DNA from: Eulemur rufifrons
Taxonomy: Eukaryota; Chordata; Mammalia; Primates; Lemuridae
Assembly (NCBI RefSeq): GCF_041146395.1
Contig: NC_090989.1
Coordinates: forward strand, 45,224,501 to 45,288,500
Direction: 5' to 3'
DNA length: 64,000 nucleotides
Below the pieces are notes generated by a model. That model was not told where the DNA came from and made no database searches. It saw nothing but the letters and a program-made list of their open reading frames with translations. This document shows positions 1 to 11,190 of the stretch, piece after piece; the first letter of the stretch is position 1, and each line of letters starts with the position of its first letter. The translations under genes and the position numbers were made by a program.

Positions 1-1995
1 CACCCAGCCAAGGCCACAGTAGTAAAGTATCAAAGGAGCAAGATGTTCACCTTCCTAAAAGCCAATATTGTAACAAACATCGCAGAGTCAGCCACATGAA
101 AGCAAACATTTTGGCAAAGTAAAAATAAAATAATGGAAACAGGTGTGTCCTAATCTTAAAGAAGTTTTACTTTTTTATCCCATTTTCTTAACTTAGTGGT
201 CTTCAGATGTCCTCATGGCTCATTCCTATTCAGTCACCGAAAAAAAGAAAAAAAGGCTTTTATTTGCTAATACTAAGGCAATCACTCTTTTCTCTTTTTT
301 TCTCATATTCGCACTTGTAGGAAAACAATACAGAAGACAGGAAGAATCTTGTTCCAAACATTGAGAAACCTTTGGTCTTGCTACATCTTAATAATATTAA
401 TATCAATCCACTGAATAGCAACAAATCCATCTTCATATTCTATCCATCTTTAAAAGCCAGAATTTTCAGCTCACATGAAAGGGCTGAATTTTCTCTTTTG
501 TCCTCAAATTGGGGTAAGAGTAGGAGTATTTAATGAAAAAATTAAGGAGACAGATACTTTTTGTATAATGCTATGTATGAGAAGTATAATTGATTAGCAA
601 GGGAAGACACTGTCTTATAGATGCTTCTATATGCAGGTAAGGCCAAGATCCTGGGAAGAGGAGAGATGGGGAAAAATGATCAAGAGAACTGGACTGAGTG
701 GAAAACAGGTGAAAAACCAGAGCCGAGGTAAGCAGCTAGGTGATCATCCCAAGTGGGTTCTTTATGAATTAAGGGTAAGTCATTGGAAAAAAATTTTAAA
801 AAAGTTTTGCATTTGCATCATCTCTTATATTCTATATGTGTGAACAACTGTGTAACATGAATTTCTTTCTTGTCTGAACCCTCCTAGAGGTTACGTCATA
901 ACTGAAAGACTATATTTAAAGGGACTACCAGATTGCCATCTGGTTGCAGTATTTGCCCATTATTAATTTTCAGAGTGGAATTAGCAGATTCTTCTCACCA
1001 GGGGATGTCACCTTTTACTCCAGAACTTATTATTTTCTCCAGAAACTTCCCACCAGTCAGAATCTGACCTTTCCAAAGAGAGGTAATCAAGTCTAACCTA
1101 AAAATCTATGATTGACTTTATACCGAATGTCAATACCATTTCCACACTGCACTTAGTTATAGTGGAAATTTTACTTCTTTCTTATTTCCTCACTATATTA
1201 TTACAAAATTTATTTATGGTATTGGTTTAGATTTCAAGTAGCATTGCCCTATATTAAGAGATCTACAGGCCTAAGTATGATAAACTCCAAATACTATCTT
1301 TTCAAAGCAAAATCTATATAAGGGGCTAAATGACAACTAAAAACATGAGATTGAAATAATTTATGATAAACCTATAGTTCATACTTTATAGTTTTGAAGG
1401 TTTATAGCTTTTCCCAAAACTCATGTGAGGATGTTTAAGTGATAAAAATGTTAATTATGCATAAGATAGTGGGATGGTTATGTAGGGAAGAAAAAGGAAT
1501 ATCTTTTCCTAAACCATTGCAAGCTTCATGGCTGACATCCCTATAACAAATGACAAATTAACAAGAGAAAAGCCTAGGACTTAGGACTTTTTTTTTAATT
1601 ACCAAAGTTTATGTTATAAAGGAAACACCAAAAATGAAGACCCAAAGACCCAGGGAAAAACTGTGTTTTTATCCTAAGAGTGATGAAAGAAGTGGATAGT
1701 TGTGGATAAACATGAATAGACAAAAAGGAGTTTGATCTAATAGTAATAAATGGGAGAACTCAGCAAGGCCTATTTGTTCAGATTCTTTTCTGTGTCACCT
1801 GATGACAATCCTTACCCTGCTTCCTCAGGTATAGGGCATACATTGGTCACATGAGGGTCTTATGACCTACTTTCAGGGGAGATAGATCAAAGAATTTTTT
1901 ATGGACATCTCTTACATAGAAAGGTGAGAGAAGGTCAGAAAGTGACCCCAAGTTGCCATATTTTGGGATAGGGAGTCCTATTTTCTGTTGGTTAA
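1..1995. other. Non-coding stretch, nothing recognised
   Basis: AT-rich sequence with only short, unconvincing open frames and no repeat family that I can name. I see no exon-like block and no RNA gene. Very old, unrecognisable repeats are possible. Confidence 0.5.
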
Positions 1996-2102
1996 TTTTG
2001 TAAGTCATCTTGGCTAGGCCATTGTGCCTATTTGTTTGGTCAAATGTTAGTTTAGATGTTGCAATGCAGATATATTTTAGATGTGATTAATATTTAAATC
2101 AT
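1996..2102 (+). mobile_element. Old LTR-like repeat, left part (split by L1)
   Basis: The sequence 'ggttaattttgtaagtcatc' followed by 'tttggtcaaatgttag' and 'gatgtgattaatatttaaat' matches a common old mammalian repeat that I remember as starting 'gttaattttatgtgtcaact'. I cannot assign the family name with certainty; the ends look LTR-like. The right half resumes at 4279, after the inserted L1. Joining the two halves gives a continuous match, which fixes the L1 boundaries. Confidence 0.6.
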
Positions 2103-2962
2103 ACTGATTTGTTAGAGTTCTTTGTGGATTCTGGATATTAGCCCTTTGTTGGATGTATAGTTTGAAAATGTTTTCTTCCTTTCTGTAGGTTGTCTATTTA
2201 CTCTGTTGATTATTTCCTTTGCTGTGAAACTTTTTAATTTAATTAAGTGTGCCATTTATTTATTTTTGTTGTTGCTGTATTTTACTTTGGAGTCTTAGTC
2301 ATAAATTCTTTGCCTAAGCTGATGCCTAGAGGAGTTTTTCCTACATTTTCTTCTAGATTTTTATGGTTTTATGCCTAACATTTAAGTCTTTTACCCATCT
2401 TAAATTAATTTTTATATATGGTGAGAGATAGGGGTTCTGTTTAATTCTTCTGCATGTGGCTATCCAGTTTTCCCAGCACCTTTTATAGGATAGGGCTTCC
2501 TTTCCCCAGTGTATGTTGTTGTCTGCTTTGTCAAAGATCAGCTGGTCATAGGTAGATGGTTTTATTTCTGGGTTATCTCTTCTGTTCTGTTGGTCTATTT
2601 CTCTGCTTTTCTACCAGTACCATGCTGTTTTAGATACTGTAGGCTTGTAGTATAATCTGAAGTCAGGTGATATGAAAACTCCTTATTTGTTCTTTTTGCT
2701 TAACATTGCTTTGGCTATTTTCATTCTTATTTGATTCCAAATGAAGCATAGAATTATTTTTTCTGTATCTGTAAAATATGAAATGGGTATTTTGATGGGG
2801 ATGCATTGAATCTGTAAATCACTTTGAGCAGTATGGACATTTTAACGATGTTGATTCTACCAATCCATGAGCATAAGATGTTTTTCTATTTGTCTATGTC
2901 ATCTATGATTTCTTTCATCAGTGTTTTGTAGTTCTCCTTGTAGAGATTTTTCACCTCCTGAG

Positions 2963-3322
2963 TTAAGTGTATAGGTATGAAATTTTCTCTCCAAATATTG
3001 TGAATGGTATTGAGTTCTTGATGTGCCTCTCAGCTTGACTGCTATTAGTATACAAAAATGGTACTGATTTGTGTACATTGATTTTGTAATCGGAGACTTT
3101 GCTGAAATTATTTATCAATTTTAGGAATATTTTCGTGAAACCTTTAGGATTTTCTATATATAAGATCATATCATCAGCAAATGGGGATAGTTTGACCTTT
3201 TTTTTCTCAATTTGGATACCCTCTTTTTCTTTCTCTTGCTTGGCTAAGACTTCTAGTACTATGTTGACTAGAAGCAGTGACAGTAGGCACCTTGTTCCAG
3301 TTTTTAGGGGGAATTCTTTCAA
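2963..3322 (-). pseudogene. L1 ORF2 reverse-transcriptase fragment (inverted piece)
   Basis: Minus-strand frame of about 119 codons with the L1 reverse-transcriptase core. It shows the FADD catalytic motif in context '[18 protein letters not shown]', and further on '[17 protein letters not shown]', which fits the region just after the palm. In L1, ORF2p nicks DNA and copies RNA. This is an isolated fragment of a dead, truncated copy with no start codon or promoter of its own. The neighbouring plus-strand piece encodes the downstream part of the same protein in the opposite orientation. Confidence 0.8.
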
Positions 3323-3419
3323 CTTTTCCCCATTCGGTATGATGTTGGCTACAGGAACTCAAACAAATCAGCAAGAATAAACAAACAAAAAAAACCCCAT
3401 TAAAAAGTGAGCAAAAGGC

Positions 3420-4020
3420 ATGAACAGAAATTTTTCAAAAGAAGATAGACAAATAGCCAACAAACATATTAATATAAAAAATGCTCAACATCACTTAATC
3501 ATCAGGGAAATGCAATTTAAAACCACAATGAGATATCATCTCACCCCTCTCAGAATGGACATGATTAAAAAGTCAATAAACAATAGATGCTGGCATGGAT
3601 GCAAAGAAAAAGGAACACTTAAATACTGTTGATGGGACTGTAAATTAGTATAACCTTTATGGAAAACAGTATGGAAGTTCTTCAAAGAAATAAATGTCAA
3701 CTTACCATTGGATTCAGCAATCCCACTACTGGGTATTTACCCAAAGGAAAAGAAGTCATTTTATTAAAAAGATACCTACACTCAAATGTTTATGACAGCA
3801 CAATTCACAATTGCAAAGACGTGGAATCCATTTACGTGCCCATCAACTTATGAGTGGATAAAGAAAATGTGGGGGACACACACACACACACACACCATAG
3901 AGTACTACGCAGCCATAAAATGAAATGAATTAATGTTTTTTGCAGCAACTTGGATGTAACCAGAGACCATTATCCTAAGTGAAGTATCTCAGGAATGGGA
4001 AAAACAAATGCCACATATAC
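3420..4020 (+). pseudogene. L1 ORF2 C-terminal fragment (direct piece)
   Basis: Plus-strand remnants of the ORF2p C-terminal segment spread over several frames: '[17 protein letters not shown]', then 'HHLIIREMQFKTTMRYHLTP', then a decayed CWHGC zinc-knuckle-like block, and finally 'STIHNCKDVESIYVPINL'. Frameshifts and stops separate them, so no protein is made. It continues the coding order of the inverted reverse-transcriptase piece to its left. Confidence 0.78.
3876..3895. repeat. (CA)n microsatellite in L1
   Basis: An uninterrupted CA dinucleotide run of about 20 bp inside the ORF2 3' region of the inverted L1. Confidence 0.9.
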
Positions 4021-4278
4021 TCACTAATAGTTGGGAGCTAAATAATGGGTTCACACTGACACAAAGAGATGTAAAGGACATTGGAAACCAAGAAGGGAGG
4101 AGGATGGAGGGGGATGAGGGATAAAAACTTACCTATGGTGTATAATGAACACTATTCTGGTGAAGGGCACACTGAAAGACCTGACTTAAGCATTGTATAA
4201 GATATCCACGTAATAAAAATATTTATACCTCCTTAATATTTTGAAATAAAAATAATAAAATATAAAAAAAACCAAAAC

Positions 4279-4585
4279 ATTTAAATCATTCAGTAGCCTT
4301 TAAGTAAAGCTGATTGCCATCTATAATGCGGGTGAGCCTCATGCAATTAGTTGATGGTCTTAAGAGAAAAGACAGAGGTTCCCCAGAGAGGAAGAGATTT
4401 TGCCTCCAGACTGCCTCCAGAATCAAAACTGAAACATCAACTCCTGTTGGAATTTCCAGGCTGCCAACCAGCTGTGCAGATTTTACATTTGCCATAATCT
4501 CTTTTGTGTGTGTGTGTGTGCGTGTGTGTGCACATTTTATTGGTTCTGTTTCTGTGGAGAACCCTAGTGCAGATAAGTTGAGACT
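4279..4585 (+). mobile_element. Old LTR-like repeat, right part
   Basis: Continues the repeat that starts at 1996. Blocks such as 'aaagctgattgccatctata', 'tgggtgagcctcatgcaatt'-like sequence, 'tcaactcctgttggaatttc' and the end 'ggttctgtttctgtggagaa' follow the order of the remembered consensus. A (TG)n run at 4503-4532 sits where the consensus has a TA/TG-rich stretch. The family is not named with confidence. Confidence 0.6.
4503..4532. repeat. (TG)n microsatellite
   Basis: TG dinucleotide tract with a single C interruption, inside the old LTR-like repeat. Confidence 0.9.
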
Positions 4586-4589
4586 TCCC

Positions 4590-5527
4590 TTCTTTCTCAA
4601 AGTAATTAAATATATTATATTGATATTATTTTAAGAACAAATAAAATCTTATAAACATGTATGACATTTCAAACTTTTTTCCAAGCAAATAAAACATAGG
4701 TAGAAATATATGTGCCCAGGGATGATGTGTTTTATCAGGGATACCAATGAGAATTAGTGCAGCTCTACTGACTTCATTTTTAAATGTCCTGCTAATTATT
4801 GCCTGCTTGATTCTGTTATTAATTCTGAGACCTGCATGTTAGAAGCACTGCCAGGTCTGAAGTGAAGTCCCTACAATGATAGCCTTGCCTCACTGAAAAT
4901 ATCCTTTGTGGAAGTGAAGTCCAAGCATTTCCATAGTTGTAGTTAGTCTACCATGAGAAAAGGAACCAAGATCAAAGGTTACTAGACATTTTTCTGATGC
5001 TGTGTCCATATACGCAGTCTCATATGCATCCCATAATGGATAAACCTTTGTATACCTAAGCAGATTAATTATTAATTAATTAATTAGATTAATAATTAAT
5101 GAATGTTTTGTTTTGGCTTCTGCCCAATATAAGCAACTATAAGACATTTTCTGTCATATTCTTTCATATTCTTCCTTGATAAGTTGATATTTAATAAGTT
5201 AGAAATATCTGTCTTTCAGCAAACAGATTTTATGCCTCATCTTTTAACTCTAAAACATCTACACAATTTGACTAGAATTATGGAACACCAAAAGGTTGAC
5301 TAAGTTGCTTCATTTACCTCTTTGGCCCCCCAGATATTTCCTGAATTGCAGAATCAGTTCCATGGCAGAGTTTTCCTTTTGGGGACTGCCCTTTATCCTT
5401 GCTTTAGAAAAGCTGAACTAGTCTGTATGATGGTCCTGATGCTCACAGAGGGTCATATTGAACCACTATATTTTCCAATTCTGCTGTAGTTGTAGAAGCA
5501 CAAAGAGGGGAAAATATTGGCTTAATT
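4590..5527. other. Non-coding stretch, nothing recognised
   Basis: No gene or nameable repeat. It contains a short TTAA/ATTA-rich tract near 5065-5100. Confidence 0.5.
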
Positions 5528-5545
5528 CAGACTTTATTATAATTT

Positions 5546-5836
5546 TTTTATAGGTGAGATCTTTCTCTGTCACATAGGCTGGAGTGCAGTGGCATAATTG
5601 CAGCTCACTGAAGCCTCAAACTCCTGTGCTCAAGTGATCCTTCTGCCTTAGCCTTCCGACTAGCTGGAAGTACAAGTGCATACCACCATTTCTGACTAAT
5701 CGTTTTTAAGATTTTTTTTAGAGACAGAGTTTCACTATTTCCCAGGCTGGTCTCCAACTCCTGTGCTCAAGTGATCCTTCTGCCTCGGCTTCCCTGGTAG
5801 CTGGGATTACAGGTATGAGCCACTGCACCCAGCTAG
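5546..5836 (-). mobile_element. AluJ-type SINE, minus strand
   Basis: Reverse-complement Alu dimer. The right arm reads 'ggctggagtgcagtggcata' and 'cagctcactgaagcctcaaa'. The left arm contains 'agagacagagtttcactatt', 'caggctggtctccaactcct' and 'gctgggattacaggtatgag', and ends 'ccactgcacccagc'. A T-rich tail lies at the left. Probable target-site duplication, partly decayed: 'agactttattataatt' on the left and 'agacttctaatt' on the right. It is a diverged, old (J-like) copy with no coding capacity, transcribed by RNA polymerase III when active and mobilised by L1 protein. Confidence 0.9.
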
Positions 5837-8800
5837 ACTTCTAATTCTGGAACAAATAAATGGCTGTTCAATAAGAAACTTACCAGGTACAGTGGGATAA
5901 GCCATGGAAATCCTCAGACCAATCATAGGCATTTATTTCTCCATTTCTTCTTCTTTTTTTAGACATCTATATGTTTGTATTTATGATCTCAGGGTGGGGA
6001 AGTATTTCTTAGGTAAGAAATAATAAAGCTCTACTCATAAAGCAAAAAATTGACCAGTGACTACCTCAAAACTTAAACTGTGCTATAACAAAAGACATGG
6101 GTCCTCTATTTATCTTTTACCACACAATTGTCTCCTATTGTTCAGGGATCACAGTGAGAGAAGGCTGGGATTTGAGTGCACTGGGATATTAGAATAAAAT
6201 GTGTAACTGCAATGTATATTTAATCATAGTTATATCTCATGCAGTGCATTTTGAATGAATTGCTTATCTTACAAAAGGTACAATCACTTCACCAATTTCA
6301 GCTGTGCTAGGTTTCTCATAACTTCCCTTCATATTTGTGTCAGAAAAGAGACTTACTTTTTTGCATATCCAAGAAAGAAAAATAGTTTATTCTTTGTTTT
6401 GCCAGGACCAGGCTGGACCAATGAACCTAGAAGGGTGAATTTAAGTTGTCAAAAGAAAGAGACAGATAAAAAATACCTTAGACTAAACATTTACACATTG
6501 TCTATCTGGACTCGATTTTGACAAGTGTGTTTTTAAATCTCTGGCAATATGTGGCCGATGGCAGAGTCAGTGGACCTGAGGGCTGCCAGCTTCCCATCCA
6601 GGGACCTAGGTGGCCACAGACATCTGACTATCATTGTCAAGATTCAGAAAGTCTGAATAAACATCAACATTTTCATAAGGAAGCTGAGGAATTCCAGATG
6701 CACCAACCCAGGGAGAGAAACGCTCTGGAAAGGAAGCGGTGGCAGGCACTCCCACACCTCTTGGACAGACAAGCTCATTTCCTACTCAGGGCATCCACTT
6801 ACCCCCAAGTGTGAGAACTGAACAAACATCACTTTCACAACCCACCTGGTGAAGGCATATTTTGATTCCAGAAATTTAGCAAGCTGAACAAAGGAGTCTA
6901 CCTATGAAAATTCCTGGCCACATTCCCCCAATCTGAGACAAAAATGACAAGGAATATTTTTTCCCTTAGGAAAGAGAATCCTGCTGAGATTTAAACTCTT
7001 CATTCTTGACGGTGTCTGGCTTCTAGAACTTTAGGCAAGACCACAGTTGGTTAAAAAAAATTGTGTATGGTAAAATCAACACATAGAGAAATGCCATGAA
7101 TATTTTTGGGTATTGTTATATGATGATTTAAGGGGAAAGAAATATATTTTTACTGAAAAAATTTAAAGGCCAGAATATTTTTCAAATATATATTTTCTTC
7201 TAGGTTAGCTGTTCCTTTTTTATTCAAACTCATGAAATGAGGAACTGTCTTATTTAAATGTGGTAGAGAATTTGGCTCAAAAATTGTTAATGTTGGAAAT
7301 AGAAATGATTCTTTCTGTAGGTCTTTTGCTCTTATGCTGGTTGTCAGGTGGATTTTGGAATGGTATTTCCACATGTTCTGTTTCCACTATAGCAGGATCC
7401 TTCCTTATATGAAGCAAGGGTTTCACACAGTCGTCTTTTATTCCAACAAGTATAAGGTTCTACTCACCAGCCCTGAAATGCATCCCTAAAAAATAGTAAC
7501 AATATAAGTTTTCAGATTTTTAGTGAGAAATATTCAAATGGTTATGTTTAAAATCAAATTCAGTATATCTTGTGTATTGTTTAGTAAGTTACAAACCATT
7601 TATGTGGAAAGTATTTCTTTTAGAGATGTCATTCATACATTTAACATTTATTGCATTGCCTAGCATGTTCATAAGTATATTAAGTCTTTAGTCCCTACAT
7701 ATGGAGTGAAAAGTTCTGTTGCTCTAGGAATTTTCAGGTGTCTGAAAATAGATGGAGAAATCTAAAAAGGAAGCAGCAGAAATGGGCCTAACCTTGAAGA
7801 GTAGCAAATCTCATGTGCTAACTGAAATTAATGTTTTCCTTGATAGGCATATGTGAGGAAAGAAGACGCTAAGAGAGGAATTTGTTGTTACTGAAAATGT
7901 ATCTGTTTAATTTAAATTAGGATCAGATTTTACAAATGATAGAACTGTTAACTTGATTATGTTTAAGCAAGATTCGGTTTTCCTTTTTTCTTTTGATGTC
8001 TGTGCTTTGTGAAGCTATCAACTAATTTCTTATAATTTAATTGAACCTCAGACTTGTGGCAGAAGGACAATTAGAATAAAGAGGGTTAATGAAATTCTTG
8101 GAATGTTCCTTATGACTCAAAATTTGTGATCTACACATTGAGTAATTTAGACTAGAGTCATTGGAAAAATAAATTAGGAGCAGTTTGAGTTTAGTAGACT
8201 CTGGCTGTTGGTTTTTCTTGTTCCCCTCCTCACTGAGAAGAGTATGACTTATTAACTTCAGGAGAATTCTCACTAGCACTATCCCATAGGATTGAGCCAG
8301 CCATTATATTGAAAGTGGCTCTTGTACACTTGGACTGAATGAATTCAGGACTGCCAACCATTGTCAGTTAGTAGCTGAATTGCAGAGATCTTGGCACAGA
8401 GGGTTTAAAAATATGCCCTGGCTAGTCCCAAAAGAATTATTTTACTTTTAGAGTACTTTGAAAACACACTGAGTCATAAAACAAGGCCAAATGTGTGTTT
8501 GGCACAGGTTTATCTACTATATTCATTTGTATATTTTCATGGAACCTATCAGTACGTCTATGCTTTTATGCAGAAATATAATATCCTTGAATGGAAGTGA
8601 TTGGAAGAGAATCAATTTCCTCTGTACACTGGGGCTATAATAACAAAATGCATAAAGAGGTCAGGGGTTGGCCAAACTTGTAGAATGACTTGTGTATTGT
8701 TTATCCTCTATACTTCAGATGTAAGAGTTACTCATTTCTAAACCAATTGGCTGCAAGGCAGGGATGCTTGCTTCACTTCACATTGAATATATATACAGTA

Positions 8801-8844
8801 TACATAAACTAGAGTCTTCCCTGGGATGGCAGTGTAGTATTATT
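5837..8844. other. Non-coding stretch, nothing recognised
   Basis: About 3 kb without a nameable repeat or gene. The segment about 6520-6830 is a little GC-richer, with one plus-strand frame of 98 codons that matches no protein I know. I see no supporting exon signals and do not call it a gene. Confidence 0.45.
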
Positions 8845-8990
8845 TAAGGAAGCTGAACTAGGAATCAGGGAATCTTGGTCCAGCTAAATTCTTCTTTAAA
8901 CTCATTGTGTAACCACGGGCAAGGCACCATCACCGGTGGGTCTTAGTCTCCTTATTTGCAGATCAAAGGAGTGTGACTTTCTCTAACATA
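8845..8990 (+). mobile_element. MIR SINE fragment
   Basis: Order of blocks matches MIR: 'gaactaggaatcagggaatc', then 'tcattgtgtaaccacgggca', then 'agtctccttatttgcagatc'. Ancient tRNA-derived SINE, heavily diverged. Confidence 0.7.
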
Positions 8991-9424
8991 TATTCCACTC
9001 TGTGGAATTCTTAGTCTACAGGGGATGATAGAGGAAGGACAATGAAAAGGGGCAAATAAGATTAATAGGGAGATGACTTCCCACATTTTGCTCCTTCCCA
9101 AATGACATGTCTGTGAAGCTTTTTTAAAAATTAGCTCTAGAAACTCTCCTTGCTCAAGGTCAGCATTCCCATAACCTAGGTTAGGAACCACAAGGAATGA
9201 ATGACACAAACTAGCTAGAGAGTCATGATGATTCAGTGGCTTATGAGGCCAGATCAAGGTTGGTGTGGGAATAGCTAGTTTCATAAGCATTCTTGGCAAG
9301 GGTAGCTTCAAGGACTATGCTTTGAATAAGCAATCTTTTGACACCAAGTAAGTTTTAGGGACAGAGATGCTGATTCAATCCAAGGGCTTCAACCCCTTCT
9401 CAGTCTCTGTGACATAAGGCCTCT

Positions 9425-9540
9425 GGCCTGGGCCAGCTCTGTGATTTTTGCACAGCCCACTTATTCTTTCTTGCTCTCAGTTCTCCATTTATAAGATGAG
9501 GTGCTGTCCAAAGTCATTCACTGTTCTGATATTCTATGGT
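9425..9540 (+). mobile_element. MIR SINE fragment, weak
   Basis: The block 'ctctcagttctccatttata' followed by 'agatgaggtgctgtccaaag' resembles the MIR 3' half ('cctcagtttccccatctgta'). Short and diverged. Confidence 0.5.
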
Positions 9541-9929
9541 CCTTTTAAGAGATACAGATTATTTGGGCCCTAGAATAGAACAAAACACTCAACTCCTCCT
9601 TTCTACATGCATACCATTTGCAAAATTAATTCCATTCATTAATTTTTATTATGATATACAACAAACTGACAATGATTTTTACTGGTATGAAATTAATCTG
9701 CTGGAAATCTTCACATTCCTCCCTTTCTCTTAAGCCATGCTCACGGATGTAAACGATTCCTCTGTGCATCACCTGTTTCCCTGCTTTATCAAGCCTCCCT
9801 TAAAACCAGAAAAACATCTATTTTTAAGTACTGTTTGAATTCTTCTGGTTATATCAAAGAATTCTTTTTAATAACAGGCACAAAGGTCTCTGCAGCAGAT
9901 TGCTAGTCAGTACTGGGATATTGCCAGTT

Positions 9930-10405
9930 AAGCTAATCTATGTTAGTTTGCTAGCGTGCCATACTAAGTGCCACAAAACTAGGTGGCTCAGACAACAGAA
10001 ATTTATTGTCTCAATGTTCTGGAGGTTAAAAGTCTGAGACCAAGTGTCAGCAGGGTTGGTTTCTTCTGAGGGCTGTGAGGGAAAATCTGTTTCACGCCTC
10101 TTGCCTAGCTTCCGGTGGTTTGTTGGCAATCTGGTGTTCTTTGACTTATGGAAGTATCACCCTGACCTCTGCCTCCATCTTCACATGGTTTTCTCCATGT
10201 GTGTATGTTTGTGTTCAAATTTCCCCTTTTTATAAGAACACTAGTCATATTGGATTAGGGAACACCCTACTCCAGTATGACCTCATCTTACCTTAACTAA
10301 CTACATCTGCAATGACCCTATTTCCAAATAAGGTCATATTCTGAGGTATTAGGGGTTAAGACTTAGTATATGAAGTTTGGGAGGGCACAGTTCAATGGCT
10401 TCCAG
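9930..10405 (-). mobile_element. MLT1-type MaLR LTR, minus strand
   Basis: Nearly full antisense match to an MLT1-type solo LTR: 'tgttagtttgctagcgtgcc', 'ctcagacaacagaaatttat', 'tgttctggaggttaaaagtc', 'cagcagggttggtttcttct', 'tcatattggattagggaaca', 'ccctatttccaaataaggtc', 'tattctgaggtattaggggt'. MaLR LTRs derive from old ERVL-like retroelements. No internal coding region is present here. Confidence 0.85.
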
Positions 10406-11114
10406 CATTTTTAGTGTAGAAAGAATCTCATTAATGATACTGCTTTTGCCTTTTGCTCCAGGGTTCAGTTGCAGGAATAATGAATTCTAATGGAAGGCCC
10501 TTGGCTAAATTAAGAACATGAGACTGCTCTTTTTATTATTCTGCTACCTGCTACTGAATGCTTTTGTCCTTGGTGTGTCCCTGATCCTTGGTCCTTTCGT
10601 GTATTTGCCCTTCTGAACAGATAATTTATAATCAAATTTCTGCGACAGGTTTTGTTGCTTTAGGGAACATCTCTGGTCTCTTTTGTTAATCATGATAGGA
10701 TCTCAGAATCTGTTTAGCTTTTTTTCTGGTAGCTTTATCTGATATGATTACAGATTAACAAGATATTAAACTTTAAAAATCACCTTTTTTATTTTCCACT
10801 TTAAACCAAATTCTTCATGTTGTCTAGTAGCAAAGTAACCATTTAGCCAGCTCCTCATTTCTGCTCTTTTATTCTGGTCCTGGAAGCTTCCTTAAAACTT
10901 TTCTCCTTTCATGTCCAGTATCTGACTTATCAGCAGTCACTACAATTTTTTCATGTGACTTGTCTCTCATTTCTACCATACGCAGGAGGAATTGTGGGCA
11001 TCTGTTTTAAGCACTTTATTTGGGGAAAATATACCTGTATTTGCCTACTGAAAGATATATTTAGAATCTATTCTTTGTGATGGTGAAAGGCAAGAAGTGG
11101 GTCCTAAGATTTAT

Positions 11115-11190
11115 CAAAAACCAGGTACTTTGCTAGGTACTCTAGGCTACACCATTTTAATCATACAATAACCCTATGAGATTTTTTTTT
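11115..11190 (+). mobile_element. MIR fragment
   Basis: 'ccaggtactttgctaggtac' followed by 'cattttaatcatacaataac' and 'cctatgagat' matches the central MIR consensus. It ends in a T-rich run. Confidence 0.65.

Larger units (their letters stand above)
2103..4278 (+). mobile_element. L1 insertion with 5' inversion (twin priming)
   Basis: This is a 5'-truncated L1 in two opposed pieces. Positions 2103 to about 3350 are ORF2 sequence (reverse transcriptase to mid C-terminus) on the minus strand. Positions about 3354-4278 are the ORF2 C-terminus and 3' UTR on the plus strand, ending in an A-rich tail. The 3' edge of the inverted piece and the 5' edge of the direct piece cover the same ORF2 point ('gaactcaaacaaatcag' type sequence), as expected for twin priming during target-primed reverse transcription. 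The whole element is flanked by a perfect 11-bp target-site duplication 'atttaaatcat' at 2092-2102 and 4279-4289. It interrupts an older LTR-like repeat. Both ORF2 pieces are broken by stops and frameshifts, so it is not young. A (CA)n run sits inside it at 3876-3895. Confidence 0.88.

Noticed and set aside
6518..6814. 98-codon plus-strand frame in a GC-richer patch
   Set aside because: No known protein match, no clear splice or translation context.
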